NCBI RefSeq assembly: GCF_019336435.1
Contig: NZ_JAHWXQ010000006.1
Span: forward strand, 1 to 64,000
Origin: Pontibacter populi
GTDB taxonomy: Bacteria > Bacteroidota > Bacteroidia > Cytophagales > Hymenobacteraceae
Length of the DNA: 64,000 bases
Direction: 5' to 3'
Made by a program: the position numbers and the translations under genes
Notes under the pieces: generated by a model
Told to the model about the DNA's origin: nothing
The model's input: the letters and a program-made list of their open reading frames with translations, nothing else
Database searches by the model: none
In this document: piece after piece, positions 8,340-17,688 of the stretch
Layout of the letters: every line of letters begins with the position of its first letter
Position numbering within the stretch: position 1 is the stretch's first letter

Positions 8340-9674
8340 CTAACGGTCAAATAACAGGCGCTCCCCTTTTTTGCTTTCATCAAACGCCCCGTTACTATAA
8401 GCCAAATGTCCCGAAACTATAGTTGAAACTATAGTTGAACTGAACGTATGGCCTTCGAACGGCGACCAACCACATTTATAGTAGGTGTTCTCTTTAGTAA
8501 CGGTGTAGAGTTTGTTCAGGTCTACCAGCACCAGGTCGGCCCAGTAGCCTTCGCGTAAGTAACCGCGCTCGCGCACGTTAAACAGGATGGCCGGTGCATG
8601 GCACATTTTCTCCACTACTTTCTCCAGTGTCAGTTTGCCCTGCTTTACAAACTCCAGCATCATCTGCAGCGAGTGTTGAATAAGCGGCACACCGGATGGT
8701 GCTTGTTTGTACTTGCCTTGCTTCTCTTCCCATAAGTGCGGGGCGTGGTCGGTAGCAATGACGTCCAGTTTATCTTCCAGCAATCCCTTTAATAAACCTT
8801 CTTTGTGGCGATGCTCTTTTATGGCCGGGTTACATTTTATCTGGGTACCAAACGTATCGTAATCTTCTTTATCGAACCACAGGTGATGCACGCAAACTTC
8901 GGCAGTAATGCGTTTCTGCTCCAGCGGAATATCGTTGCGGAAAAGCTTCAGTTCTTCTTCGGTAGAGATGTGCAGTATGTGCAGGCGGGTATTGTGTTTC
9001 TCAGCGAGCTTTACCGCCAGGTAAGATGATTTAAAGCAGGCTGCTTCGTTACGGATCTCGGGATGACATTTAACCGGAATATCTTCTCCATACTTTTCCT
9101 CATACAGGGCCATATTATCGCGGATGGTCTGCTCATCTTCGCAATGCACTGCAATCGGCAGTTTGGCCTTGGCAAATATCTGCTCCAGCGTTTCGGCATT
9201 ATCTACGAGCATGTTCCCCGTGGAAGATCCCATAAATATCTTGATGCCGCACACTGTGTTCGGATTGGTAAGCAACACTTCGGACAGGTTGTCGTTGGTG
9301 GCACCCATGTAAAAAGAGTAGTTCGCCAGCGACGTTTCAGCCGCTACTTTATATTTCTCTTCCAGAAATTCCTGGGTTACGGCATTCGGAACGGTATTTG
9401 GCATCTCCATAAAAGAAGTGGTTCCACCCGCCACAGCTGCTCTTGCTTCCGAACCTATAGTTGCTTTATGCGTCAGGCCGGGCTCCCGGAAATGTACCTG
9501 GTCATCTATCACACCGGGCAACAAGTGCAAACCGGTCGCATCTATCGTTTGGTCAGCTTCTATAGTTATAGTTTGCCCAATCTGCGCAATGCGTCCGTCT
9601 TTTACCAGTACATCGGCAGTGGATATAGTTCCTTCGTTTACGAGTTGGGCGTTTTTAATAAGTATGGATTTCAT
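8340..9674 (-). CDS. pyrC: Dihydroorotase
   Basis: This 444-residue amidohydrolase catalyses the reversible cyclisation of carbamoyl-aspartate to dihydroorotate in pyrimidine synthesis. Features include DDQVHFREPG at 57-66, the candidate carboxylated lysine K145 in KIFMGSSTG, metal-ligand histidines near H177 (VHCED) and H235 (LHILHIST), and the catalytic Asp309 in ATDHAPH. The usual DxHxH opening reads D57-D-Q59-V-H61, so the first metal histidine is glutamine. The same substitution appears in related Bacteroidota enzymes as I recall them, so activity is expected. The ATG at 9674 is the natural start. Confidence 0.93.
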   Translation of the reverse strand: MKSILIKNAQLVNEGTISTADVLVKDGRIAQIGQTITIEADQTIDATGLHLLPGVIDDQVHFREPGLTHKATIGSEARAAVAGGTTSFMEMPNTVPNAVTQEFLEEKYKVAAETSLANYSFYMGATNDNLSEVLLTNPNTVCGIKIFMGSSTGNMLVDNAETLEQIFAKAKLPIAVHCEDEQTIRDNMALYEEKYGEDIPVKCHPEIRNEAACFKSSYLAVKLAEKHNTRLHILHISTEEELKLFRNDIPLEQKRITAEVCVHHLWFDKEDYDTFGTQIKCNPAIKEHRHKEGLLKGLLEDKLDVIATDHAPHLWEEKQGKYKQAPSGVPLIQHSLQMMLEFVKQGKLTLEKVVEKMCHAPAILFNVRERGYLREGYWADLVLVDLNKLYTVTKENTYYKCGWSPFEGHTFSSTIVSTIVSGHLAYSNGAFDESKKGERLLFDR

Positions 9675-9780
9675 CTATAGTTTTATTCGTGAGCGGCTTT
9701 ATTATCGGCTAATATACGGATGAAATCAGGTTTTACTGTCTCTGTTATACCAGCATTACCCGCTAACCATAAAATTACCG

Positions 9781-9788
9781 TACTTTTG
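9781..9788 (+). promoter_or_regulatory. -7 element for the DEAD-box helicase gene
   Basis: TACTTTTG lies about 30 nt upstream of the helicase start codon and matches TAnnTTTG. The -33 region is weak (no TTTG at the expected spacing). A CTATAG word lies between this box and the start codon. Confidence 0.5.
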
Positions 9789-9817
9789 TACTATAAACTA
9801 TAGTATACATTATTCCC

Positions 9818-11173
9818 ATGGCAGAAGAAGCAGAGAAAGAAGTAACCACGTTCGAAGATTTTAAACTGAACAGGCAGTTGCTGAATGCCATTGAAGAAGC
9901 TGGCTACGAAAAACCAACTCCTATCCAATTAAAGGCGATACCGGTAATTATGGGTGGCCACGATGTGATGGGTATTGCCCAGACCGGAACCGGCAAAACA
10001 GCTGCCTTTTTGCTGCCAATACTCATGAAGGTCAAATATGCGCAGGGCATGAACCCGCGCGCTATTATTCTGGCTCCTACCCGCGAGTTGGCTATGCAGA
10101 TTGAAGAGAACGTTACCTTACTGGGTAAATACACTGACATCCGGCACACGGTTATTTATGGCGGACTTGGCCCTAAAACGCAGATCGAAACTATAAATAG
10201 AGGCTTAGATATACTGGTTGCCACCCCAAAACGCCTGATGGAACTATACCTGAAAGGCGAGCTGATACTAAAAGAAGTCAAAACGCTGGTGCTGGATGAA
10301 GCCGACAAAATGATGGACATGGGCTTTATGCCACAGATCCGCCAGATGCTGGAAGTGCTACCACGCAAACGTCAGAATTTGCTGTTCTCAGCAACCATGC
10401 ACCCGAAAGTTGTAGAATTGTCTGAAGAGTTCCTCGAGTTCCCGACCCGCATTGAAGTAACGCCGCAAGCTACGCCTGTAGAGACGGTTAGCCAGTTATT
10501 GTACCAGGTGCCGAACCTGCGCACCAAGATTGCAATGCTTGAGCACATTATCCAGGACAGAGAAACGTTTAACCGCGTCATCATCTTTACCCGAAGCAAG
10601 AAAAATGCAGAGGATGTAGCCAAGTTCCTGGAGCGTCGTGAGTACGGCGAAGTGCGGGCCATACATGGCAACAAAGGCCAGAACACGCGCATCAACTCAA
10701 TGGAAGCCTTTAAAGGTGGCGATGTGCGCTTTTTAGTGGCAACCGATGTAGCCTCGCGCGGGATAGATGTAACCATGGTGAGCCACGTGATCAATTTTGA
10801 TGTACCGTTTGTGTACGAAGATTACGTGCACCGCATTGGTAGAACCGGTCGCGCTGAAAATATTGGAGCGGCTATTACGTTCGCTAACCCGGCTGAGATG
10901 TATCATATCCGCAAGATCGAAAACCTGATCCGGATGCAGATACCTGAAAAGCCGATGCCAGCGGAAGTAAAGATCCACGAAATTACTTTTGACGAACAGC
11001 AGGCTATCGCCCGGGATATTGACCATCAGAAACGCAGTGAGAACCCGGACTTTAAAGGTGCCTTCCATGAGAAGAAGGGCAAACACAAGTCAAACTTCGA
11101 GAAAGGAAAAAGAAAAGGCGACCCACGAGACTCCGGATGGCAGAAAACCAAAAAGAGAAGCAACAAAAGATAA
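9818..11173 (+). CDS. DEAD-box ATP-dependent RNA helicase
   Basis: This 451-residue RNA helicase probably acts in ribosome assembly or mRNA turnover. Motifs in order: Q motif YEKPTPIQ (30-37), Walker A AQTGTGKT (54-61), PTREL (87-91), DEAD (160-163), SAT (191-193), then in domain 2 TDVASRGID and HRIGRTGR. The C-terminal tail of about 50 residues is Lys/Arg-rich (KGKHKSNFEKGKRKGD) and typical of the RhlE/DeaD-type RNA-binding tails of Bacteroidota. It is monocistronic, with its own promoter element and terminator. Confidence 0.95.
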   Translation: MAEEAEKEVTTFEDFKLNRQLLNAIEEAGYEKPTPIQLKAIPVIMGGHDVMGIAQTGTGKTAAFLLPILMKVKYAQGMNPRAIILAPTRELAMQIEENVTLLGKYTDIRHTVIYGGLGPKTQIETINRGLDILVATPKRLMELYLKGELILKEVKTLVLDEADKMMDMGFMPQIRQMLEVLPRKRQNLLFSATMHPKVVELSEEFLEFPTRIEVTPQATPVETVSQLLYQVPNLRTKIAMLEHIIQDRETFNRVIIFTRSKKNAEDVAKFLERREYGEVRAIHGNKGQNTRINSMEAFKGGDVRFLVATDVASRGIDVTMVSHVINFDVPFVYEDYVHRIGRTGRAENIGAAITFANPAEMYHIRKIENLIRMQIPEKPMPAEVKIHEITFDEQQAIARDIDHQKRSENPDFKGAFHEKKGKHKSNFEKGKRKGDPRDSGWQKTKKRSNKR

Positions 11174-11174
11174 G

Positions 11175-11219
11175 AAAGCAGAAGGGCCCGCAACTATAAA
11201 TTGTGGGCCCTTCTGCTTT
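11175..11219. terminator. Bidirectional terminator
   Basis: A roughly 20-bp stem (AAAGCAGAAGGGCCCGCAA and its complement) lies between the convergent helicase and membrane-protein genes, with T-rich tails on both strands. The loop reads CTATAAA, one base off the CTATAG word. Confidence 0.9.
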
Positions 11220-11243
11220 ATAGTTTAAACTATAAGCTATGCT

Positions 11244-11696
11244 TTAAAAGAAAGCGGCGGCCAAATGCTTAAATTCGAGAACGAACAAGGTCAGGCACAG
11301 CCCCCAGAAAACAGAGCTCCAGAGCATGTGCACAAAAATGCGTTTGCGCGAAGCACCAAATAAGGCGGCAACTATAGTTCCAACTATAGGTGTGAGTAAA
11401 ATAGGGGTTAAAAAAGCGATGCCGGTTACGCCAAATTTCTGCCATACTTTTACGATACGGCGGTTCTTGTTAGAAAAAACAGGTTTTTGCTGTTGTCTTC
11501 TGCGCTTCGATATCCATTTTGAGAAAGCATTACCGATGATTGAGAAAACAAGTACGCTCGTCATCATACCGGCCACTGTAAACAAAACCGTTTCCGTATA
11601 CGACAGCCCCAGCGATATACCCGTAACCGGTCCGGCAAAGAATTTCACCATACTTATTAAGTACACCGACAAATATTTCAGGATTTCTACCAACAC
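11244..11696 (-). CDS. Small multi-pass membrane protein
   Basis: This 150-residue protein has about four hydrophobic segments (near 5-30, 33-55, 93-112 and 122-145) and a strongly basic loop KWISKRRRQQQKPV (about 60-73) that should face the cytoplasm. The GVTGIAFLTPILLTPIVGTIVAALFG region resembles the small multidrug-export/DedA-like membrane proteins, but this is a loose resemblance. It is a single-gene unit convergent with the helicase. The function is unknown. Confidence 0.75.
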   Translation of the reverse strand: MLVEILKYLSVYLISMVKFFAGPVTGISLGLSYTETVLFTVAGMMTSVLVFSIIGNAFSKWISKRRRQQQKPVFSNKNRRIVKVWQKFGVTGIAFLTPILLTPIVGTIVAALFGASRKRIFVHMLWSSVFWGLCLTLFVLEFKHLAAAFF

Positions 11697-11878
11697 GTTG
11701 CTTTCTTCTTAAATTGTATTCCTACTTATTGCTATTCACTTTACACCCTGTATACGAAAAACACAGAATAAAATATAGCATTTTTCAAACAATGCAATTT
11801 CAAAAATCAGTCTATACATAAAGCCAAGCTATTGACTAACAGGCTACTATAAACTATAGTTCAGGTTTTTACCTGTTG

Positions 11879-12535
11879 TTATATCTTCGGACCAAATGCC
11901 AGGTCACCGGCATCGCCCAGGCCCGGCACTATATAAGATTTTTCATTCAGATGATCATCCAGCGCACCAAGCCATATAGTTGCTTCCGGTATTTCCTGTT
12001 GCAGGTACTTCACTCCTTCCGGCGAGGCAATTACAGCTGCCACATGCACCTGCACCGGTTTGCCATGGCGCAGCATTCCTTTGTAAGCCTTCACCAACGA
12101 TTTACCGGTTGCCAGCATCGGGTCGGCAAGGATCAATATCTTATCGTGCAGGTCAGTAGAAGCCAGGTACTCCATGTTAATCTGCAGCTCGGTATTCTCT
12201 TCTTCAACGCGGTAAGCACCTACAAACGTACTATAGGCTTTATCAAAATAGTTAAGCATGCCATTATACAGCGGCAAACCAGCCCGGAGTATAGTTGCAA
12301 GCACCGGCTGGGCGGTAAGTAGCTGGGTTTGCGTTTGTGCCAGTGGCGTGGTTATTCCGGCAGTGGTATACGGCAATGTTTTAGATATCTCGTAGGCCAG
12401 CAGCTCCCCTAATCTCTCCAGGTTACGTCTGAAACGCAGGCTGTCGTGCTGTATGGTTACATCGCGCAGTTCGGCTACAAAATGGTTTGCCAGCGAAGGT
12501 GTATCAGTAAGGATGTGCAGTTTTCCGTTTTGCAT
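11879..12535 (-). CDS. upp: Uracil phosphoribosyltransferase
   Basis: This enzyme converts uracil and PRPP to UMP in pyrimidine salvage. The PRPP-binding loop is in ILADPMLATGKS and the uracil-binding tail is PGLGDAGDLAFG near the C terminus. A frame extends upstream to 12622 (247 residues). ATG 12535 gives 218 residues, the family size, with the typical LTDTPSLANHFVAELRD opening. A promoter at 12557-12586 lies inside the longer frame and supports the shorter start. The gene appears monocistronic. Confidence 0.93.
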   Translation of the reverse strand: MQNGKLHILTDTPSLANHFVAELRDVTIQHDSLRFRRNLERLGELLAYEISKTLPYTTAGITTPLAQTQTQLLTAQPVLATILRAGLPLYNGMLNYFDKAYSTFVGAYRVEEENTELQINMEYLASTDLHDKILILADPMLATGKSLVKAYKGMLRHGKPVQVHVAAVIASPEGVKYLQQEIPEATIWLGALDDHLNEKSYIVPGLGDAGDLAFGPKI

Positions 12536-12556
12536 AGTTACCGGTGTTTTACCGGA

Positions 12557-12586
12557 TAAAGATACAGAAGTACCAGCGCCACACAA
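12557..12586 (-). promoter_or_regulatory. upp promoter
   Basis: The minus strand carries TTG (12584-12586), a 19-nt spacer and TATCTTTA (12557-12564), a one-mismatch form of TAnnTTTG. Transcription would start near 12550, a few nucleotides before ATG 12535. Confidence 0.6.
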
Positions 12587-12766
12587 TCTCTCCATCAATA
12601 AATTTATAGTTTGCGCTTTCATCTCCGGACCTACATGCAGCTAACTATAAAATATGAACTATAGCCATCCTGTATATTTTCTATAACAACAGAACAAAAT
12701 CATATAAAAGCAGTAAATTCGGCTTTCAGGATATTGCTTTCTTATACTTACCTCTACACATAAAAC

Positions 12767-14440
12767 ATGAAACACATAGCATGTTTGCTGTTGCTGCTAG
12801 GCCTTGCCGGCGGCACAACCTTACAGGCCCAGGACACTTACGTGCCTTACGACCCGGACATTTACCGTTTGATAGACCGTTACCAGATCCTGTATGGCAA
12901 CGAAGTACCTGAGTTTCATACAGCGGTTCGCCCGATTGGCCGACAGGATGTGGCTACGCTAGCAGAAATAAGTGCCCGAAATGCCCAGACCAGAACAGAC
13001 CAGTTTAACACCCAGTACCTGCTGAACGACAACTGGAACTATACCGACCAAGAAGATAATGAGAGCAACCGTCCTGTTCTGAAATATTTTTACAGGAACA
13101 AGACAGACCTTTACCATTTCGAGAACGAAGACTTTACAGTACGGGTAAATCCTGTATTACACCTGGAGGTAGGCAATGATAACCAGTCAGATGGCATCCG
13201 CTACATTAACACCAGGGGGATTCAGATTGAAGGTTCTATTGACAAAAGGCTGGGGTTCTATACTTTTATTGGCGAAAACCAGGCCCGCTTCCCGGAGTAT
13301 GTTGTTGACCGCATTGAGCGCGACAATGTAGTTCCGCACGAAGGTTGGTGGAAACCTTTCAAAACAAATGGTTACGACTTTCTGACTGCGCGCGGTTACC
13401 TGAACTATAGCCTGACCAAACATGTGGAAATTCAACTTGGTCACGACAGGCATTTTATAGGTGATGGCTACCGCTCCCTGTTTTACTCTGACTACGCGCC
13501 ACCGGCATTCTTCCTGAAACTGAACACCCGCGTCTGGAAACTCCATTACATGAACCTGTTCCAGGAGCTTACGCCTCAGTTTAAAAGAACACAGGTAGAT
13601 GAGCTTTTCGACAAAAAATACATGGCTTTGCACCGGTTGGGCATCAACCTGACACCTAGCTTTAACCTCGGCATTTTTGAGTCTGTCATTTTTGCCAGAG
13701 ACCACGGCAAGTTCGAACTGCAATACCTGAATCCGATCATTCTTTACCGTACCGTAGAGCAAATGATTGGTAGTGAGGACAACGCAACAGTTGGTATTGA
13801 TTTTAAGTGGAACATCCTGAACAGAGCACAACTTTATGGCCAGTTATACTTGGATGAGCTTAGGATAAAAGAAGTAAGATCGGGGAATGGCTGGTGGGGT
13901 AACAGGCAAGCCGGACAGATAGGTGCTAAGTATATTAATGCGTTCGGACTGCCAAACATGGACCTGCAGGGAGAAGTAAATATTATCCGCCCATACACTT
14001 ATCAGCACCTGGATAACTATAGAAACTATCAGCATTATAATCAGCCACTGGCGCACCCTACCGGGGCAAACCTGTATGAATTTATTGGCATTGCACGTTA
14101 CCAGCCTATACCGCGCTTGAATGTTACAGCTAAGGCTATCTTTACAAAATTTGGTCAGGATGAAGTAACCGCAACAGACACTATAAACTGGGGAAACAAC
14201 ATCAACTACCCGTACTCTAAACGGGCTTTAGGCTATGGCAATAAAATAGCACAAGGCAACACGACCAACCAACTGCATTTAGATTTTACGGCCAGTTTCC
14301 AACTGCGCCACAACGTATTTGTTGATCTGAAACAGATACTCCGCAGAACGGATGCAGAAGTGAATGCAATGGATTTGAATACCTCTTTCACATCGGTAGC
14401 TCTCCGCTGGAATATTCCGCAACGCTTGCACGAGTTTTAG
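12767..14440 (+). CDS. Outer-membrane protein, capsule-assembly Wzi / RemB-like
   Basis: This 557-residue protein begins with a clear signal peptide (MKHIACLLLLLGLAGG, cleavage near LQAQ-D). The mature part opens with VPYDPDIYRLIDRYQI and then reads as amphipathic beta strands ending in WNIPQRLHEF, typical of an outer-membrane barrel. The layout resembles Wzi-type capsule proteins and the gliding-associated RemB of Flavobacterium; assignment between the two is uncertain. A terminator follows at 14486. Surface polysaccharide attachment is the most plausible role. Confidence 0.7.
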   Translation: MKHIACLLLLLGLAGGTTLQAQDTYVPYDPDIYRLIDRYQILYGNEVPEFHTAVRPIGRQDVATLAEISARNAQTRTDQFNTQYLLNDNWNYTDQEDNESNRPVLKYFYRNKTDLYHFENEDFTVRVNPVLHLEVGNDNQSDGIRYINTRGIQIEGSIDKRLGFYTFIGENQARFPEYVVDRIERDNVVPHEGWWKPFKTNGYDFLTARGYLNYSLTKHVEIQLGHDRHFIGDGYRSLFYSDYAPPAFFLKLNTRVWKLHYMNLFQELTPQFKRTQVDELFDKKYMALHRLGINLTPSFNLGIFESVIFARDHGKFELQYLNPIILYRTVEQMIGSEDNATVGIDFKWNILNRAQLYGQLYLDELRIKEVRSGNGWWGNRQAGQIGAKYINAFGLPNMDLQGEVNIIRPYTYQHLDNYRNYQHYNQPLAHPTGANLYEFIGIARYQPIPRLNVTAKAIFTKFGQDEVTATDTINWGNNINYPYSKRALGYGNKIAQGNTTNQLHLDFTASFQLRHNVFVDLKQILRRTDAEVNAMDLNTSFTSVALRWNIPQRLHEF

Positions 14441-14485
14441 GGCCTCCCTTACCCCTCCTAAAAACAGAAGGGAATAATGGTAAAG

Positions 14486-14526
14486 AAAACGGCTATACTT
14501 GTTTGCGCAGGTATAGCCGTTTTTTG
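14486..14526 (+). terminator. Terminator after the Wzi/RemB-like gene
   Basis: AAAACGGCTATAC pairs with GTATAGCCGTTTT across a 12-nt loop, followed by a T-run. A short CCTCCTAAAAACAGAAGG remnant of the dispersed repeat modules lies just upstream (about 14443-14475). Confidence 0.85.
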
Positions 14527-14567
14527 TTTCCAGATGGCACCATGAGTTAAAACTGATTGTTATGCGT

Positions 14568-14575
14568 TATCTTTG
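14568..14575 (+). promoter_or_regulatory. -7 element for the ABC exporter gene
   Basis: TATCTTTG matches TAnnTTTG and is followed by GCAC, a usual start region. It lies about 125 nt upstream of the ABC gene. The -33 element is not recognisable. Confidence 0.5.
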
Positions 14576-14701
14576 CACAAAAATTGGCAAGCCAGTTTAT
14601 TTCGTTAACAATTTTTAATTCACTGTCTCAGCATTAAAGAGACGCATGTTGCCATTCTGTAAAGTACAAAGGCTTTAGAGCAGGCAGCAGCACAAATCAC
14701 C

Positions 14702-16540
14702 ATGAAGACCTACCTTCGCATTTTACAGTTTGCAAAGCCTTATAGCCGGTTCGTGCCGCTGTACACTATCTATACTATACTTGGTATCATTTTCGGCCTG
14801 TTCAATTTTACGCTCCTTATTCCGCTGCTCGATGTGCTGTTCGGTAAAGTGGGCCAGGAACAGGTAATGGCAATGGTGGCGAACAAACCCGAGTTTGCTT
14901 TAAACTTTAAGTTCTTCCAGGATTTCTTTTACTATCATTTTGGGCAGATCATTCTGGACGCAGGCCGCCAGGGAGCGTTGCTGTTTGTTTGTATTATCAT
15001 TGTAGCATCGGTTTTCCTGGCTAATTTGTTTCGCTACCTGGCCTTTAGGATTATAGGTGAGTTGCGGGCACACGTGGTCCGAAATATGCGTCAGTCAGTT
15101 TACAAGCGTGTGACGGAATTGCACATGGGCTACTTTAGCAACGAACGCAAAGGAGACCTGATGACCCGCATGACGGTGGATATCCAGGAGGTAGAAAGCT
15201 CGGTGGTAAGTACGCTGACTGTTGTGATCCGTGAACCGATCTCAATCATTGCGTTCTTTGTGCTGCTCTTTAATATGTCGGTGGAGTTAACCTTGTTCTC
15301 TCTTATCCTATTGCCGCTGTCCGGCGGTATTATTGCGGGCATCTCCAAACGACTGAAACGTAAGGCACAACAAGGGCAAAGCTCTCTCAGTTTCATACTT
15401 ACTATTATCGACGAGACGCTGAGCGGCATGCGTGTTATTAAAGCATTTAATGCAGAGCCATTTATACTTGGCAAGTTTCACGATCAGAACAACCGCTACG
15501 CCAACATACAGCGCTCTATTGCACATAAGCGCGACCTGGCATCGCCGTTATCTGAGTTCCTTGGCGTGACGGTAGTAGCAGGCCTATTGTTATATGGTGG
15601 CACCCTGGTGTTGAATCAGCAGTCAGAGTTATCTGCCAGTGAGTTTATAACCTATATCATTCTTTTCTCGCAGGTGCTGGTTCCTGCCAAAGCTATGTCG
15701 TCTGCGTTCAGTAATATACAGCGCGGCTTGGTTTCCGGCGATCGGGTATTACAGGTGATCGACACAGAACCACAGATCGTGAACAAGCCCGACGCAAAAG
15801 TACTACCGGCATTCCAACATGAAATTGAGTTCCGGGACGTATCGTTTGCTTATGGCAAAAAACCAGTGTTACAGGATATCAACTTCAAGATTCAGAAAGG
15901 CCAAACTATAGCGCTGGTTGGTCAGTCTGGTGGCGGTAAATCTACGCTAGCCGACCTGGTACCGCGCTTTTACGACCCAACAGAGGGCGCTGTACTTATT
16001 GATGGACTTGATATCCGGGATTATACGATGGAGTCAGTTCGGGATCAGATCGGGGTTGTGACCCAGGAATCTATCCTGTTTAATGATACGATCTTCAACA
16101 ACATTGCCTTTAACAAGACTGATGCTACCGAAGAAGAAGTGATTGCTGCCGCCAAAATTGCCAATGCGCACGAATTTATAGTTCATACTGAAGAAGGATA
16201 TCAAACCATGATCGGTGACCGTGGTGGTAAACTTTCCGGGGGACAGCGCCAGCGTCTGAGCATCGCACGCGCAATCCTTCAGAATCCGCCTATCCTTATC
16301 CTGGATGAAGCAACATCTGCGCTGGATACTGAATCAGAAAAACTTGTACAGGAGGCATTAACCAACCTCATGCGAAACAGAACTTCTATCGTTATCGCAC
16401 ACCGTTTAAGTACTATTCAGCATGCTGATGAGATCCTGGTATTGCAAAAAGGCAAAGTGGTGGAGCGCGGTACCCACGACCAGCTGCTGACAGACAGCGG
16501 GTTATATGCTAAATTAACACAGATGCAGCTTGTGCAATAG
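14702..16540 (+). CDS. ABC exporter, MsbA-like (fused permease and ATPase)
   Basis: This 612-residue half-transporter has an N-terminal six-helix membrane domain (about 15-340) and a C-terminal ATPase. It carries Walker A GQSGGGKST (near 406-414), signature LSGGQRQR (near 510), Walker B ILILDEATSALD and the switch IAHRLST. It would work as a homodimer in the inner membrane. MsbA-type lipid A or lipid flipping is the usual role, but drug export cannot be excluded. The gene sits upstream of gmhA and a small membrane protein, with gaps of about 130 and 9 nt. Confidence 0.92.
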   Translation: MKTYLRILQFAKPYSRFVPLYTIYTILGIIFGLFNFTLLIPLLDVLFGKVGQEQVMAMVANKPEFALNFKFFQDFFYYHFGQIILDAGRQGALLFVCIIIVASVFLANLFRYLAFRIIGELRAHVVRNMRQSVYKRVTELHMGYFSNERKGDLMTRMTVDIQEVESSVVSTLTVVIREPISIIAFFVLLFNMSVELTLFSLILLPLSGGIIAGISKRLKRKAQQGQSSLSFILTIIDETLSGMRVIKAFNAEPFILGKFHDQNNRYANIQRSIAHKRDLASPLSEFLGVTVVAGLLLYGGTLVLNQQSELSASEFITYIILFSQVLVPAKAMSSAFSNIQRGLVSGDRVLQVIDTEPQIVNKPDAKVLPAFQHEIEFRDVSFAYGKKPVLQDINFKIQKGQTIALVGQSGGGKSTLADLVPRFYDPTEGAVLIDGLDIRDYTMESVRDQIGVVTQESILFNDTIFNNIAFNKTDATEEEVIAAAKIANAHEFIVHTEEGYQTMIGDRGGKLSGGQRQRLSIARAILQNPPILILDEATSALDTESEKLVQEALTNLMRNRTSIVIAHRLSTIQHADEILVLQKGKVVERGTHDQLLTDSGLYAKLTQMQLVQ

Positions 16541-16670
16541 TGGAATAATAGTATAATTAGGCATATGATATTGCGTTTTTAGATGAATTAGCAACAGGGT
16601 ATTTTAAAATAACAATATCTTTTTATAGATTTAAAGAGACTTGATATAACACCTAAAACCACCCTGCAGC

Positions 16671-17018
16671 ATGAGAATACTTAATACCCTATTTAACATA
16701 GTTGCCATTGCTTATGCCCTCACTATAGCTCTTGTGCTGACAGCTATAGTTACAGAGAGTGCAATATTTACCAGCGTAAGAACCGAGGCACAGGTTCTGG
16801 TACTTTACAAGGCTTTTGCCGGAGTAGGTGCAGGCTTGCTTCTGGTTAAAGTAGTGTTTAGTAGTTTATATGCTGCTAACCTGCGTTACGAGAACCATAT
16901 TGCCCAGCTTAAGGTTAACGACCTGAAAGTGGAACTGTATGAGAGACGCCAGGAATTCAGAAGCAACAACTTCAGAACACCAATATCCGAAGAGCGCCTG
17001 GAGGTAGCAGCGGTTTAA
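16671..17018 (+). CDS. Hypothetical two-helix membrane protein
   Basis: This 115-residue protein has two hydrophobic segments (about 5-30 and 45-70), followed by a charged, probably coiled-coil tail (HIAQLKVNDLKVELYERRQE). No family is recognised. It lies 9 nt upstream of gmhA in the same direction, so the two are probably co-transcribed. Its function is not evident. Confidence 0.7.
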   Translation: MRILNTLFNIVAIAYALTIALVLTAIVTESAIFTSVRTEAQVLVLYKAFAGVGAGLLLVKVVFSSLYAANLRYENHIAQLKVNDLKVELYERRQEFRSNNFRTPISEERLEVAAV

Positions 17019-17027
17019 TTACATAAA

Positions 17028-17600
17028 ATGACAACAACTATACTGGAAGAACTGGAGCAGGCCCAACAAACGCTTGCAAACTTTATTTCCGACAAAAATA
17101 ACATTGCTGCCATAGAACAGGCGGCTAAAGTAATGGCCGAAGCTATAAACGCAGGTGGCAAAATAATTTCGTGTGGCAACGGCGGCTCTATGTGCGATGC
17201 CATGCATTTTGCCGAAGAACTGACAGGCCGCTACCGCGACAACCGGAAAGCTTTACCGGCCATCTCTATTTCGGATGTAAGCCACATGAGTTGCGTAGGA
17301 AACGACTATGGGTACGACTTTGTATTCTCGCGTTACGTGGAGGCATTAGGCAATGCAAATGATGTATTGCTCGGCATCAGCACCAGCGGCAATTCTGCCA
17401 ATGTTATTAAAGCCGCCGAAGCAGCTAAAGCCAAAGGTATGAAAGTGGTTGGCTTAACCGGTAAGGATGGTGGGAAGCTGGCCACGCTCTGCGATGTGGA
17501 AATCCGGGTGCCACACATGGGCTACGCCGACCGTGTGCAGGAAATTCACATCAAGGTAATTCATATCCTTATCCTGCTCCTCGAAAAACAACTGACCTAG
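17028..17600 (+). CDS. gmhA: Phosphoheptose isomerase
   Basis: GmhA converts sedoheptulose 7-phosphate to D-glycero-D-manno-heptose 7-phosphate for LPS or other glycans. This 190-residue SIS-domain protein has the substrate-binding [20 protein letters not shown] stretch (about 45-64), the [19 protein letters not shown] segment and [19 protein letters not shown] near the C terminus contains the catalytic-region histidines. The length is normal for the family. It is co-directional with the preceding membrane protein, and a terminator follows. Confidence 0.93.
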   Translation: MTTTILEELEQAQQTLANFISDKNNIAAIEQAAKVMAEAINAGGKIISCGNGGSMCDAMHFAEELTGRYRDNRKALPAISISDVSHMSCVGNDYGYDFVFSRYVEALGNANDVLLGISTSGNSANVIKAAEAAKAKGMKVVGLTGKDGGKLATLCDVEIRVPHMGYADRVQEIHIKVIHILILLLEKQLT

Positions 17601-17635
17601 ACATTTATAGTTTATACGCCGGAAACACTGGCACG

Positions 17636-17688
17636 TATAGGGATAAAAGCCTGCTATAGTTTGAGCAGCTTTCATCCCTATATTTTTT
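17636..17688 (+). terminator. gmhA terminator with CTATAGTT in the loop
   Basis: TATAGGGATAAAAGC pairs with GCTTTCATCCCTATA (one mismatch), followed by six T residues. The loop includes CTATAGTTTG. The T-tract abuts the ATG of the lipoprotein gene at 17689, so that gene needs its own signal or read-through. Confidence 0.8.
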
